Shown piece by piece: positions 23,205-35,002 of a DNA stretch of 64,000 nucleotides. Under the pieces are notes generated by a model. That model did no database searches. It saw nothing but the letters and a program-made list of their open reading frames with translations, and had not been told where the DNA came from. Source of the stretch: Ichthyophis bannanicus (Eukaryota; Chordata; Amphibia; Gymnophiona; Ichthyophiidae). How positions within the stretch are numbered: the first letter of the stretch is position 1; each line of letters begins with the position of its first letter. A program made the translations under genes and the position numbers. The stretch spans positions 324,216,297 through 324,280,296 of the forward strand of contig CM066040.1 in the NCBI GenBank assembly GCA_033557465.1. Reading direction: 5' to 3'.

Positions 23205-24804
23205 ATGGGCCCCGTAGGCAGAGGACTCCAAAGCCTCCGGCCCCTGCTCCCACTCAGCAGGGTGGTGGATTTTGACTCCTTAGGCATAGCCTCTCCGTCC
23301 CTGCTCTCCCAACCCTACACAAGCGGTCGACTTTCCCTGTTTGCCCACAAGTGGCCATTCATCATTGGAGACAGTTGGGTGCTAAGCATCGTCCACAAGG
23401 GCTATATGCTACACTTCCAACAGCTGCCTCCCCCATACTTCCCAGGGGAGCCTCCAAGGCCTCACCTGCACACAGATCTTCTCCTTCAGGAGCTCCAAGG
23501 TATGTTGCGGGACAAGGCAGTGGAGCCTGTGCCTCCCCACCTCCAGGGTCAAGGGTTCTACTCCAGGTACTTTCTTGTAAACAAAAGAACCGGTGGCCTC
23601 TGGCCTATTCTAGACCACAGAAATCTCAACAAGTTCCTAGAGAAGGAAAAGTTCAAGATGCTTACTCTTGGAACACTTCTGCCCTACCTCCAGCAGGGAG
23701 ATTGGCTATGCTCCTTAGATCTAAAGGATGCGTACACTCACATCCTCATTCATCTAGACCACAGAAAGTACCTCAGGTTCATTGTGGGAGGAAACCATTA
23801 TCAGTACAGGGTACTTGCCTTTTGGCCTCACCTCCGCTCCCAGGGTCTTTACCAAATGCCTGGCAGTGGTGGCGGCCTACCTGAGAAATCAGGGAATCTT
23901 TGTCTTCCCCTATCTGGACGATTGACTCATCAGGGGTCAGACGTGCCAGGAGGCCAGACAAGCCACCCTCCGAACTATTGCTCTTCTTCAAAACCTGGGG
24001 TTTGTCTTAAACTTCGCAAAGTCCACTTTGCTCCCCTCCCAGAACTTGGAGTTCATAGGGGCGAGGTTAGACTCTCTGCTGGCAAAGGCATTCTTGCCAG
24101 AAGACAGAGCCCAAAGACTGATAAACTTGGCAAGCCAGTTTCTCAGCAGGTCACTGGTCTCCGCCAGACTCTGCCTGAGGCTTCTTGGCCACATGGCTTC
24201 GACAGTACATGTGACCCCCAATGCCAGGCTCCATATGAGGCCTGCACAGTGGTGCCTTCGAGCTCAGTGGTCACAGGCCACAGGCAGCCTCAGAGACAGA
24301 ATAAGGGTGTCCAGAAATTTCTGAACTCCCTCCGCTGGCGGCTGCACCCACCCAATCTACTGCAAGGGGTGCCTTTTCAGATTCCTGGGTTCACAGTGGT
24401 GTTGATCACGGATGCCTCCCTGCAAGGCTGGGGGGCTCATTGTCTAGGCAAGTGCACCCAGGGCCTGTGGTCTCCCTGGGAGGCCACACAGCAGATCAAT
24501 CTACTGGAACTCAGGGCTATTCGTTTAGCCCTCAAGACTTTCTCTCAAACACTGGCTCATCAGTCTGTCCTAGCTCAAACAGACAACCAAGTAGCCATGT
24601 TTTATGTGAACAAGCAGGGCGGAACTGGGTCCAGGTTTCTTTGTCAGGAGGCACAGGACCTTTGCTTGTTTGCTCTCAGGCACAACATGCTCCTCAAGGC
24701 AGTGTATCTGCCTGGCCAGGACAACTACCTGGCAGACAGGTTGAGCAGGATTCTGCAGCCCCACGAGTGGCAGCTCCGCCCACTTCCTGTTCAGCTGTCG
24801 TGGT
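23205..24804 (+). pseudogene. DIRS RT/RNase H, 5' part (split by Tx1-like insertion)
   Basis: RT blocks RYFLVNKRTGGLWPILD, LNKFLEKEKFKML and SLDLKDAYTHILIHL are in frame. At a T run (23820-23823) the frame shifts. The palm continues in the next frame with YLDD at 23911-23922, immediately followed by TGA (23923-23925) where copy A has a Trp codon. Coding then runs through EFIGARLDS and LLGHMASTVHV before shifting back near 24310-24330. RNase H blocks VLITDASLQGWGAH, LLELRAIRLALKTF and QVAMFYVNKQGG, and the connection LPGQDNYLADRLSRIL, follow. The frame runs into the inserted LINE after HEWQLRPLPVQLS. The downstream part is at 33567-33968. Confidence 0.9.
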
Positions 24805-24867
24805 GAGAGGACCTGCTCTGGAGAGCTCCTGCTAGGGGGAGGAGTCTAGCTCCCTAACTGTGCTTGG

Positions 24868-27800
24868 ATGTCGGGTCCTGGGCCACCTCCAGCAGGAGAG
24901 GCCCAGGCCCAGAGGCCTACCAAGCCTGGTGGGCCTCCTACTCTGACACTGGATGGAGGAACCGGCAGCCTGGAACAGCCGGCGCCCCGGGTGGGGGACA
25001 CCCCAGGTAGGACTGTGCCTGGCCAGGGAAGAGGGACCCACAGGTATGGAGGTTTGGGCCCGCTACCCCAGGGAGGAGGCTCCTGTCTCCTCCCCAGGCA
25101 GGGTGTGGAGGCTGGGTGGCAGCAGGGAGAGGCCCTGGGGAGACCCTGGAGGACCGTGCAGTATGGCACTGGAGGAGGTGGGTTCCCCCCTCCGCCTCGG
25201 GTCCTGGAGGAGGCCTCTACCTCCTCCAGTGAGGATGAGGACGGAGGGTCGGGCCTGCCTTCCTACCAGCAGCCAGCTAGGGCCCCAGACGAAATCGTGG
25301 CGGCGGTGCGGTGGCTTCGGGGTCTCCAGGAGGAGGCGGCCCAGCTGCAGGCCCAGCTCTCCCACCTGGAGAGCCTGGAGGCCACCGTTCCCAATGAAGA
25401 ATGGGTGGCCTACAAGACCTATCGAAAAGGGGTAAAGCGGGCCCTGAGGGACCGATATCATCAGCTTTATTCCTTGAAATCCCAGGGTTGTGGGTCCCTC
25501 AAGGAGCTCTATCAGGCTTATGATCGTTGGGCAGTAAAGGGTACAGTTCAGGGGGGGCCCCCGGGGGTGGGACGACGGGTGGACCTTCCCAGGTCCTTTC
25601 CACCACCCTTACCCGTCCAGGGTGCATCAGGGGGCAGCCAGTTCCCCTCCCCCCGTGTTCCTGCAGAACGAATCTCTTACCTGCCGGTGCCTGCTGTATA
25701 TGGGCCATCTGAGGGGACCTCCCTGAATGCTGTTGAGAATATTCCTGACCCGTTTCCAGTTTCCTTGGTGGCCAGTGCAGACGGGATGTTCGGGGGCGGA
25801 GCTACAGGTCCACATGATCCACCGGAGCAGGAGAGGGTTGCCGCATCGGTAGATGAAGAAGAGCTGCTGGTCCCCTGCTTGGGATATCGCCGCGGTGAGC
25901 AGCAGGCTCGTGGGGTCGGGAGTGCCTCTCTGACCGCCTTCCAGCCGTCCGTTCTGGTTGCCTGCGATATCCAAGATGGCCGCCGGAGTTCCTGCCGTGC
26001 CGTCTCTACAGCTGACGGCCGTGCCCTGCCGGAGGAGGTTTTCGTGGGGCTTTCCCCGGGTTTGGTGGGGAGCTGTGATGGACGCCGACTGCAGGAGCCT
26101 GTCTCTTCCGGGTTCTCCCGGAAGTGGGAGCATCATCGCGGGTCTGTTGCGCTGCTGCCGATGGAGGGTCAAAGAACAGCAACGGAGGATTCTCCACTTC
26201 TTCCCCAGCTTGCTGTGCCACTGGGGGTGCAGCGGGTGGCTGATCCCACTTTTTGTAATCCGGTTCTGCAGCGTCGGGGGTCTGTGGATGTCACATCTTC
26301 TGTTTGTGTGCCTGCCAGGATTCCTGGGCAGGCTTCTGGTGGGGGGGAGGTTGGGAGGCAGGAGTCCCCTGGTATGGCTGCCCTTCCGGCTTCCAGACAG
26401 CTGCAGGATGGCCATCCAGCTTTCCCTGAGGTGGCTGTTTGGCGCCGGAAGGGCACAGGAAAGGGGACAGGGCAGGGGAGGGGTTGTTTTTCTTTTTCTT
26501 TAGCCCCCAAGGGGGTCCGGAAGACCGTTCCTCCACTGTCTTTGCAAGTTGGATCGGCTGAGCGGGCTGCACAGATACCTGTTTTGTCTATTGCTGTGGC
26601 CGAGGGAAGCCTGGCTCGCAAGGGGGCATCCGCCCTTCCTGCTGGAGCCCTGGCTACCGGCCATGAGGTTCCGGACCCCTGTGCCACGTCTGGCACCGAC
26701 AATAAGGTAGGACCTGGGAGTGACGGGGGGCAGGGGGGCGGAGGTTTGGGGGATTTAGTTATAGGGGGACCTGCCCTTCTGTCCCGGGATGGTCCTGCCT
26801 TGTTGCCGGTAGCCATACAGGGGGTAGCGGACGGTGGGTCGGTGGAGGGTCTGGCGGGGGGAAGGGGGGAGCGGACGACTGATCTAGTAGTGGGGAAGGA
26901 GATAGTGGTTTGTCCTGATCGGGGGAAGGGTCCTTTTTCAGTGGGGTTAGGGGATGGGGTGGTCCCCCTGGATCCCGGGATTGGAGGGGAGCGGGGTCTG
27001 TCCCCGGTAGTGGTGGCCGAGACCCAGGAGCCTTGCGCTGGGTCGGGAACCCGGGATGGAGGTTTGGGAGGGCTTTCTGGTCCCCTGGGTGTTACCGAGA
27101 ACCAGGTCCGTGACGCCCTGCAATTGGCTTTAGAGACCCCGACGGGCCCTCCCGGGGCCTTTGCTGCCTTTCGGCAGCAGCCAGAAATAACAGCAAGGGG
27201 TGCTCCGGAGGTTCTCGGTGGCACCCAGGGATCAGGACGGGATAGTATCCCTGATTCCGTGTTTGCGGAGCTGACCTTGCCCAGTCCCCAGGTAGCCCCC
27301 TGTGAGGCGGTTGTGGATCCTGCAGACCAGCAGCAGGGTCCCCCGCAGGTGGATGCAGGGGAAGACCAAGGAGGGCAGGGGATGGGGGCTGGGGGGTCGG
27401 TTCCCCCCCCCGTACCTTTGCGGAGGCTCTGAGGGGGTCGGGCACCACTCCGGGGACGTCGGGTGGGGGGAGGGGGTGTTCCCAGGGAAATGGTCCCGCA
27501 GGAGGGGGAGGAGGTGGGGGAGGGTTTCCGCGGGGTGGGGGGTGAGGTCCGACGGCGCAACGTGGCGCAGATCCGGTGGGCTGGGGAGGGGCCCCCTCCA
27601 GCCAGGGAACAGGTCTTGAGGATGGTCCTTGGGCTGGGGTTTCTCCCGGGAGATCTCTATGCCTTCATCCACATGAACAACACCATTGAATATGATGTCA
27701 GTTTCATGCTGAGACGGGGGCTGGAGATCTTTTGGGACCGATACCAGCAGCAGAGGGGGCAGGGAGGGTGGGCCGACTTTCGTGTTGTGCCTATCTCTCG

Positions 27801-29174
27801 CCAAGGGACGGTACCTGTGACCATCCTCTCCCGGAATGAGTCGCTCCCAGGGCAGGACATCCAGTTTTGGTTGTCGCGCCATGCGGTGCTCCTCGCACCC
27901 CTGGTTAAGGGCGCTGGGCCCCTAGGGGTGTGGGACGGGTCGTGGAAGGGCAGGATCCGTTTGCGTGAGGTGGGAAACGTGGTGCAGCACGTGCCCTCGG
28001 CTGGTTTTCTCGGTCGGGATCGCATCTTGTGCTATTACCCCGGGCAACCCCGCGAGTGTCACCGCTGTGGCTCATTCCGCCATTTGAGCATGAACTGTCC
28101 CGAGCAGGTCTGCACCCGTTGTGGTGGACGGGGTCATGCCTCGGCCGGGTGTTTGCTTATTCGGTGTAACCTTTGCGGGGAGTTGGGCCACCCCTTCGCC
28201 CGCTGCCCCTCCGCATCACACAATGACCGGGGGGGATGCCGTCACTCCACCTCGGGCTCCTGTGCGGGAGGAGGTTGTGGAGGCCCCTCTCCCTCAGGAG
28301 GAGTCCGAGGGCCCTAGGGTGGAGGAGTCCATCGAGCCGAGGGAGCCATCAGGGGGAGGGGATTCGGGTAGGAAGGAGGAGAGGGTTGATGTGGTGGAGG
28401 TTAATGTATCACGACAGGATAGGGGGTTGCGGGTGGTGCCACCTGAGGAATGGACCACGGTCCCTTCCAAGGGTGGCAAGTCCAAAAGGAAGAAAAGAAA
28501 CAGGAGACATCCCCGTTGCTGGATGCAGAGCCCGTGTTGGACATCAACCGTTTCGTCTTTTTGGCTGCTGATGCGGCTGAGGCGGAGGATGAGGGCTTGC
28601 CTGTGGAGGCAGGGCTTCCTGTGCGGCGCTCGGAGCGGTTAGCGGCGGGGGCGGCCCCTCTTCCTCAGCGGCGGCCTTCCAAAGTAACGAAGGCGCGCCG
28701 TGGTCAGGGTCCTCCAAACAAGGGGGATACTGGCGTCCGACGGGTGAGGGAGGACGGGTCTTTGCCCCCGCAGTTGGGTGATGGGCCTTCGCAGGAGCCC
28801 CCTGCTGACCCGGCCGTCCCGGCCTCCCCCGCGGGGGTGGGCACTGGTACGTTGTCTCAGTCTTTGTCCAGGGAGGGGGGGAGGCACCGGTGGTGGACCC
28901 CACGGAGGAGATCATTCCTCCGACCCCTGACCTGTCCGTGCCTCCTCGCCCCATGGGAACTGGGTTAGCCCCTGCGACAGCTTTGCCTGGTGGTCTCAGG
29001 GGCACCAGCACCTCGTGGGGTGACAGGGTCGAGCAGGAGGGGGAAGAGATCCTCGAGGTGGTCGACGTGGACCGTGAGGAGTTGCTCCAGCTCACGGGCT
29101 TGTCCTGCAAGCGGGATTCCGGGGATCCCGGGTATGGTGAGAAGAGGAGGAAAGGGTCACTGCACACGAACTAG
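24868..29174 (+). pseudogene. Tx1-type ORF1, ZCCHC3-like domain, broken
   Basis: ATG at 24868 opens an 854-codon frame. Residues ~130-230 form a helical region (GLQEEAAQLQAQLSHLESL; YKTYRKGVKRALRDRYHQLY), followed by ~600 residues of Gly/Pro-rich low complexity to TGA at 27430-27432. The same frame continues from about 27463 with a conserved domain (LYAFIHMNNTIEYDVSF, GLEIFWDRY, VTILSRNES, AGFLGRDRILCYYPGQP). Three CCHC knuckles follow at 28057-28098, 28111-28152 and 28165-28206, each C-x2-C-x4-H-x4-C. This layout matches vertebrate ZCCHC3 proteins and Tx1 ORF1. Frame changes near 28215-28240, 28490 and 28890 lead through an acidic tail to the stop at 29172-29174. Role: RNA binding and RNP formation. 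Confidence 0.8.
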
Positions 29175-29176
29175 GC

Positions 29177-32100
29177 ATGGCGTGCACTCCTGCGTTCTCG
29201 TGCGCCACCATCAACGTGGCCAGCATTTTCTCAGACCAGGCGCGGGCTACGGCCTATGATTTTCTTTCCACGAGTGGGCTGGATGTCATTTTCTTGCAGG
29301 AGACCAGGCTCACCTCGCTCGCTAGCCTTCATCGGGCAAAGCGGGAGTGGAGGTGGGGCCCTTCATACTGGTCGCTTGCGGCACAGCCCTACGCAGGAGT
29401 GGCGGTTTTGTTCACGTCTAACCGATTTCAGGTGCAGTACGTGTGGGAACTGGAGCAGGGCCGGTGTTTGCTCTTAGACGGCTACTGCGGGCCTCATCGG
29501 TTTCGTTTTGTGGTGGTCTACGGCCCCCAGTCTAAGTTGGCGCGGAAGACCCTGTTTGGGGTCATCCGCCCCTACTTACACACCTCCCGTTTGGTGGTCC
29601 TCGCCGGGGATTTCAACACCACCACCTTTTTGCAGGACCGAGGGGGGGATCGTTGCCCACCCAGTTACGAGGGCCTCTTTTTGGCTGAGATGACCCGGAT
29701 GGCTGACCTGGTGGATGTTTTCCACCGGGCCTTTCCACGGTCGCCGGGGTTCACCTACTACCATGGGACCTGCAGGAGTCGTATTGATCGGATATATGTG
29801 AGTGCCCGGGTAGAGTGTTCCCCTCCGCAGTTGCAGGCGGTTGACTTTTCGGACCACTGCGTCCTCTTCGTGTCCTTCCTGGCTAACCACGAGGAGCTCA
29901 GCAGGGGTCCTGGCCTGTGGAGACTGAATGTGCAGTTGTTGGCAACATCAGAGGTGGTCCAGGAGTTCTTGGCCTTTCTCGCAGACCAGGAAACCCTGCT
30001 GGGTGTTTTTCCTTCCCGTGGCGCCTGGTGGGACGAGGTGAAGACGCGTGCCCGCCAACTCTTCCGTTCCCGGGGTACCTCCATGGCTCGATCCCGCTAC
30101 CTCACTTATACTGTCCTCCGGAGGTCGTTGGATCGTTTGGTATCCCGAGGGGCAGCGCGGGAGGAGGTGGAAGAGGTGCGAGTCCAGCTCCGTGGCCTGC
30201 TTTACGATCGCCATGCCTCCCTATGCTTCGAGGGGGCGGCCGGTGGGGTCGCCGCCCCAGACCCTTTCCTGACTTGCAAGGAGAGGGTTCGGCGTCGGGA
30301 GGTCATGGCCCTGCGGGGCGAGGACGGTACCATTCATACCTCCCAGGAGGACCTTTTGCGGATGGTGGGGGAATACTTCTCGGACCTGTTTGGGGATCGC
30401 CCCGTGGACCTCACCCATATCCGAGAGTACTTGGGCCTTCCCCCGGTGTATTCGGCTGTGGTTCAGGCACAGGTTGCTGCACTCGCTGCTCCGATTCAGC
30501 AGGTGGGGGTGGAGAGGGCGATTCGTGCCATGCCGTTGGGGAAGGTGCCTGGGCGCGATGGGCTCCCTGTGGAGTTCTATCGCACTTTCATCGCCCAGCT
30601 GGCCCCCTTCCTGACCTCTCTGTTTCAGGAGATCATGGATACGGGGTTTCTCCCGCGGTCATTTCGCGAGTCTGTCTTGCTGCTGCTCTCCAAGGGGAAG
30701 GACGATAGCTCCTTGGACTTTTGGTGGCCGCTCTCTCTTCTGAACGCGGACCGGAATATCCTGGCCAAGTGTTTGGCCAACCGACTGGTGGAGGTGTCGG
30801 GCGTTTTGCTGTCCCCTTCCCAGTATTGTTCCGTTCGGGGGAGAGGGGTTCTGGACGCTGTCGCCACAGTCCGGGAGGTGGTGGAGAGAGGCCAGTCGCT
30901 CCAACGGGACCACTGGTTGGTCTCCTTGGATCAGTCCAAGGCCTTCGATCGCGTAAGTCACCGGTACCTGTGGGTGGTGCTCCAGCACTTCGGCCTCCCC
31001 GCAGGTTTCCTCTTCGTCGTGCAGGCGCTGTACCGAGGGGGGGTGAGCTTCCCGTTTATTAACGGGTGGCTCGGACGGCCGTTTGGTGTCGCCTCGGGGG
31101 TGCGGCAGGGGTGCCCTTTGAGCCCCTTGCTGTATGTCTTCTCCCTCGACCCCCTTCCTCCGGAGATTGTCCTCAGGTGGGTTACGGGGCCTGGAGGCGC
31201 CTGGTGCACCCCCGGTGTCCGTCGTTGCCTACGCTGACGACATCTCAGTTTACGTGGACGGCACTGAAGGGGTAGAGGCCCTGCGGGAGGCCGTGGAGGA
31301 GTACTCGGAGGTAGCCCACTCTGTTGTCAACCACAGCAAGTGCCAGACGCTGTGGTTGGGCCCCTCGGAGGCCTCCCCGCCTTCCTGCGCCCCCTTTCCT
31401 CCTCCCGTGGGGGAGGTCCGCGTTTTGGGCCTCGTCTTCGGGTCGGAGGACTGTGCGGAGGCCAATTGGGACCGTTGTCTTGAGACTGCACGGTGTAGGG
31501 TGCTGCGGTGGAGGGGGTGGAGGTGTACGTACGAGGAGAAGATCAAACTCCTCGGGACATTTCTGCTTCCTCTCTTTCTGCACGTGGCCACGGTCTTCGT
31601 CCTTCCGTCGTCCTGTCAGGCGTCTGTCTGTGCCGTCTTTTTCTGTTTCCTGTGGGGTAACCGCCTGAACCCCGTCCAGCGCAACATCGTTTGCCTGGAT
31701 CGGGCAGAGGGCGGTTTGGGTATGTTGCACCCCCTTGTCTTCCTGTCAGTCTTGTCTATGGCGTTCCACTTGGGTAGGATGCGGGAAGGGGGTGGGGTCT
31801 GGTGGGTGGCCTCCTATCGGGAATGGTTCTCTCGCTTCTGGGAGCAGTGGGAGGGGGCGTCCTCGGTCCCACGTGTGCGCCGGAGCGGGGAACAGACCCC
31901 ATCGTACGTATTTGCGATGGTGGGGCTCATTCGGCGGTGGGGGGTGACCGACCCGCTCGCCCAGTCCTTGGGGCGGAAAGGATTGTACCGGATGGTACTC
32001 GCCTCCCACTTTCAACCACGGTGGGCCCTGCGGGACTGTCCAGCGGATGTGATGCAGCGGGGCCTTCGGCTGTTGAACTCCCCTCGGCTACCGAAGAAGG

Positions 32101-32618
32101 TTCGGGATGTGGCCTGGTTGTCTTTCCACGGGCGTTTGTACGTGAGGGACAACCTCAAGTACAGGTCACAGGCCGAGCGGGTCTGTCCGAGGGCCGGTTG
32201 TGAAGGGCAGACGGAGACCATGGACCATTTTCTCCGGCAGTGCCCCTTCAACGTGGAGGCCTGCCGGTTGGTGTCCGCTGCTCTTCACCTGCGCGACCTT
32301 TCCCTCCTCACGTATGCGGAGTGGGTGTACGGGGCCTGGTCCTTTCCTCTAAGGCAGGACTCCGGGACCCTCTACCTCGTCACGGCCGTAGTACGCTACC
32401 ACCTGTGGCAAGCGCGCTGTCTTGTCTCGACCCGGGGGTTGGTCCTGCCCCTCGACGAGGTGGTGCGGGACATTCTGGAGGAAGTGTCCAGCATTGCGCA
32501 ACGTGAAAGGCGGGTGGTGGAGGCTCATCGTTGGGAGCGTCTGTGGCGTCACCTCACCCTTCGCCCCCCCGTGAGGGGGAGGGGTTTCCCTGGGGTTCTC
32601 GTCCCTGTAGGACTTTGA
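29177..32618 (+). pseudogene. Tx1-type ORF2 (endonuclease-RT), one frameshift
   Basis: ATG at 29177 lies 2 bases after the ORF1 stop, suggesting reinitiation. Endonuclease motifs: ATINVASIFS, IFLQETRL, VLAGDFNTT, SRIDRIYVS and SDHCVLF. RT motifs: GRDGLPVEFYRTF, a WPLSLLNAD block in which Trp replaces the usual Arg of RPISLLN, SLDQSKAFDRVSH and GVRQGCPLSPLLYVFSLDP. The frame shifts within a C run at about 31147-31155, and the next frame supplies YADD at 31230-31241. The C-terminal region has a Cys/His motif CPRAGCEGQTETMDHFLRQC near 32185-32240. One extra base explains the shift. The endonuclease nicks target DNA and the RT copies element RNA there. Confidence 0.9.
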
Positions 32619-33566
32619 GGTTTGTTTTGTATCCCTGGGGGGAGGGGTGTGATAGGAGGGGTTGGTTTCCCTTCCCTGGGGTTTACTTCTCGGTATGATT
32701 TTGGGGTGTTTTTCTCCCGGGAGGGGAGGGGGGGGGGTGAGCTGGTGCTGCTTGAGGGGTTTGACCAGTTGTCCGCTTTCCCTTTCTCCTTAGAGGGGTG
32801 GCCGTCCCAATTTTTGTTGTTGGTGTTTATGTTTGTTCTTTTTGTGTCCTGGGCATCCCGCTCCGTTGTCTGGATTGCAGGGCAGCACAGGGGTTATGTT
32901 TCTCTTTTGTATTTAGCTTTTGATTTGTATGATTAGTTATGATTTGTTTTGGTGGGACTGTGTTGGGGATGGGCTCAAGGGGCCCTTATGTTTTATTTTT
33001 GTTTGGGGGGGGGTGGGGAGGTTTGTTTTTGAGGTGTTTGTTTCTATGGGATGGATGGGGAGGAGGAAGGATCGGGTTGGAGGGAGGGGGAAGTTGCTGC
33101 TCCTGCTGAAGGGGGAGGGATGGGGATAGGGGGCTCTGTTTCTGGATGGTTGGGGGGAGGGAGTCTGAGAGTCAGACAGAATGAACATTTGGACTGGTGG
33201 GGAGTGTTGTGCGGGGCAGGGGTTCAGGGATTGCAAGACGGACAATGTGTGGACTGCGCTGGGGTGTTCTTGCAGGGGGAGGTTGGGTCGGGTATGGACA
33301 TTGGACTGAGGGGGGGAGGGGACATGGACATTGTCAAGGACTTTTGGGGGTTGTTGTTGGGAGGAGGGGCACGTGTGTTGATTGCTGGGGTTGGTGGTGG
33401 GTTTGGGGAGGTGGGTCACGGGGGGGGTTTTTGTGATACTTGTTTTGTGCTATGTCGGGGGGGTGGGGGTTTTGGGGGGGGGTGTGGGACTTGGTTGGGG
33501 TGATTGTTTTTGCTTTTTGTTTGTTTTTCTGTTGCATGTGTCAATAAACAAAATTTCCATCCCTTG
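32619..33566 (+). other. G-rich 3' UTR of the Tx1-like LINE
   Basis: About 950 bases with many runs of five or more G on the + strand (for example near 33005-33020 and 33465-33485). The open frames here are composition artefacts. It ends with caataaa at 33542 and no poly(A). The G runs could form quadruplexes in the RNA. Confidence 0.7.
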
Positions 33567-33968
33567 GTGGTTCAGAAGATTTTCCTGAAATGGGGACTTC
33601 CAACCATAGATCTGTTTGCCAGTCCATCGAACAAACAACTGACAAGGTTCTGCTCCAGGCAACCGCATCCTCTGCGGCTGGCGGCAGATGCTTTTCTGAT
33701 TTCCTGGTCCCAGGGCCTCCTGTATGCGTTTCCTCCCACGCCCCTGGTGGCCCGAACCCTGTTCAAAATTCTTCAGGACAAGGCCTCGGTCCTGCTGGTG
33801 GCTCCCAGATGGCCGAGACAGCCTTGGTTTCCACTTCTGCTTCAGCTGTCAGTGGATCCCCCACTGCCTCTGGGGTTGCAACCCGACCTTCTCTCTCAGG
33901 ATCAGGGTTCACTTCTGCACCCCAATCTCAACGCTCTCAATTTGATGGCCTGGAGGCTGCAAGGGTAG
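33567..33968 (+). pseudogene. DIRS B pol, 3' part after the Tx1-like insertion
   Basis: Resumes with VVQKIFLKWG and IDLFASPSNKQLTRFCSR, then DAFLISWSQGLLYAFPP, PRQPWFPLLLQLS and LHPNLNALNLMAWRLQG, and ends at the stop 33966-33968. These blocks align with 15140-15530 of copy A and prove that the LINE split one DIRS gene. Confidence 0.9.
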
Positions 33969-33982
33969 TTTTGGCTCCCTGA

Positions 33983-35002
33983 GGCCTACCTCAGGAAGTT
34001 GAGGAGGTTGTCCTAGCCTCTAGGAAGCAGTCCACTAGGAAAACCTATGCCCTGAAATGGAAAAGGATTTCTGTGTGGTGTCAGCTACGTACAGAAGATC
34101 CTTTCTCCTGTGCTGTACCAGTAGTTCTTCAGTACTTACTGCACTTATCAAATCAGGGGCTTAAGTCCAATTCTGTTCGGGTCCACCTCTCAGCTCTAGC
34201 AGCTCACCACTCACTGGTGGAAGGACATTCTCTGTCAGTTCACCCCTTGGTGTCCCGATTTCTCAGAGGCTTGCTCTTGCTCAAGCCTCCAATCCGTCCT
34301 CCTGCTCCTGAGTGGGAGTTGAATGTGGTCTTGCAGCAACTGACTCACCCACCTTTTGAGCCGATGGCTACTTGTCCTCTCCGCTTCCTGTCCTGGAAAA
34401 CACTCTTCTTGGTAGCCCTAACCTCGGCCAGGCGAGTGAGTGAACTTCAGGCCCTGGTCTGTGACAGGCCTTACACCCGCTTCTGTAGGAACAGGGTAGT
34501 CCTTAGGACTCATCCAAAGTTCCTTCCAAAGCTTGTCTCCTCCTTCCACCTTAACCAAGAGGTGGTTCTTTCAACATTCTTCCCTAGGCCTCATGCAAGC
34601 CAGGCTGAAGCAGTTCTGCATACCCTGGACTGTAGGAGGGCCTTATCCTTCTACCTTGACCGTACGCAGGGACATAGAAGAGCTACTCAGCTTGTCATAT
34701 CTTTTGACCCTAATAATTTGGGATTAGCTGTGTCCAAGCGTACCTTGTCCAGGGTAGCTGACTGTATCACCTGGGCTTACAGGGCAGCTGACCTTCCTTT
34801 GCAGGGTCGGGTCACAGCCCATCATGTCAGGGCAATGGCTGCCTCAGTGGCTCACCTCCGCTCTGTACCATTGGTGGACATCTGCAGGGCTGCAACTTGG
34901 TCCTCAAGCCAGACCTTTGCGGCCCATTACTGTCTGGAGAGGGAGTCCCGTAGGGACAGTGCTTTTGGCCAGGCAGTACTCCGGAATCTCTTTGAGGTTT
35001 AG
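33983..35002 (+). CDS. DIRS tyrosine recombinase, open frame
   Basis: An uninterrupted frame of about 339 codons runs from the in-frame TGA at 33980-33982 to the stop at 35000-35002. It starts with a conserved QEVEEVVLASRKQSTRKTY-type N-terminus and SVRVHLSALAAHH. The catalytic domain has ARRVSELQAL (Arg), HHVRAMAASVAHL (His-x-x-Arg), RAATWSSSQTF and AHYCLERESRRDSAFGQ with the Tyr nucleophile. There is no ATG in the first half, so it is probably translated by shifting or reinitiation from pol, or the start was lost. In DIRS elements it integrates the circular DNA. It is the best preserved protein of the four DIRS copies; an expressed host role is unproven. Confidence 0.85.
   Translation, partial: GLPQEVEEVVLASRKQSTRKTYALKWKRISVWCQLRTEDPFSCAVPVVLQYLLHLSNQGLKSNSVRVHLSALAAHHSLVEGHSLSVHPLVSRFLRGLLLLKPPIRPPAPEWELNVVLQQLTHPPFEPMATCPLRFLSWKTLFLVALTSARRVSELQALVCDRPYTRFCRNRVVLRTHPKFLPKLVSSFHLNQEVVLSTFFPRPHASQAEAVLHTLDCRRALSFYLDRTQGHRRATQLVISFDPNNLGLAVSKRTLSRVADCITWAYRAADLPLQGRVTAHHVRAMAASVAHLRSVPLVDICRAATWSSSQTFAAHYCLERESRRDSAFGQAVLRNLFEV

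Larger units (their letters stand above)
24805..33566 (+). mobile_element. Tx1-like LINE inserted in DIRS B
   Basis: An 8.76-kb non-LTR element with a short 5' UTR (~63 bases), a very long ORF1 with three CCHC knuckles (24868-29174), ORF2 (29177-32618) only 2 bases downstream, and a 950-base extremely G-rich 3' UTR ending caataaacaaaatttcc without poly(A). A short gtggt is present at both junctions (24800-24804, 33567-33571) and may be the target duplication, though 5 bp is weak evidence. Zinc-knuckle ORF1 plus an APE/RT ORF2 is the architecture of the Tx1 group of the L1 superfamily, known from frogs and fish. Lesions: one stop and about three frameshifts in ORF1, one frameshift in ORF2. Confidence 0.88.

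Noticed and set aside
26169..27560. Minus-strand open frame of 463 codons
   Set aside because: Shadow of the Gly/Pro-rich Tx1 ORF1; low complexity, no start context or domain.
33051..33537. Glycine-rich and proline-rich frames in 32.6-33.5 kb
   Set aside because: G-run 3' UTR of the Tx1-like LINE; frames exist because of skewed composition.
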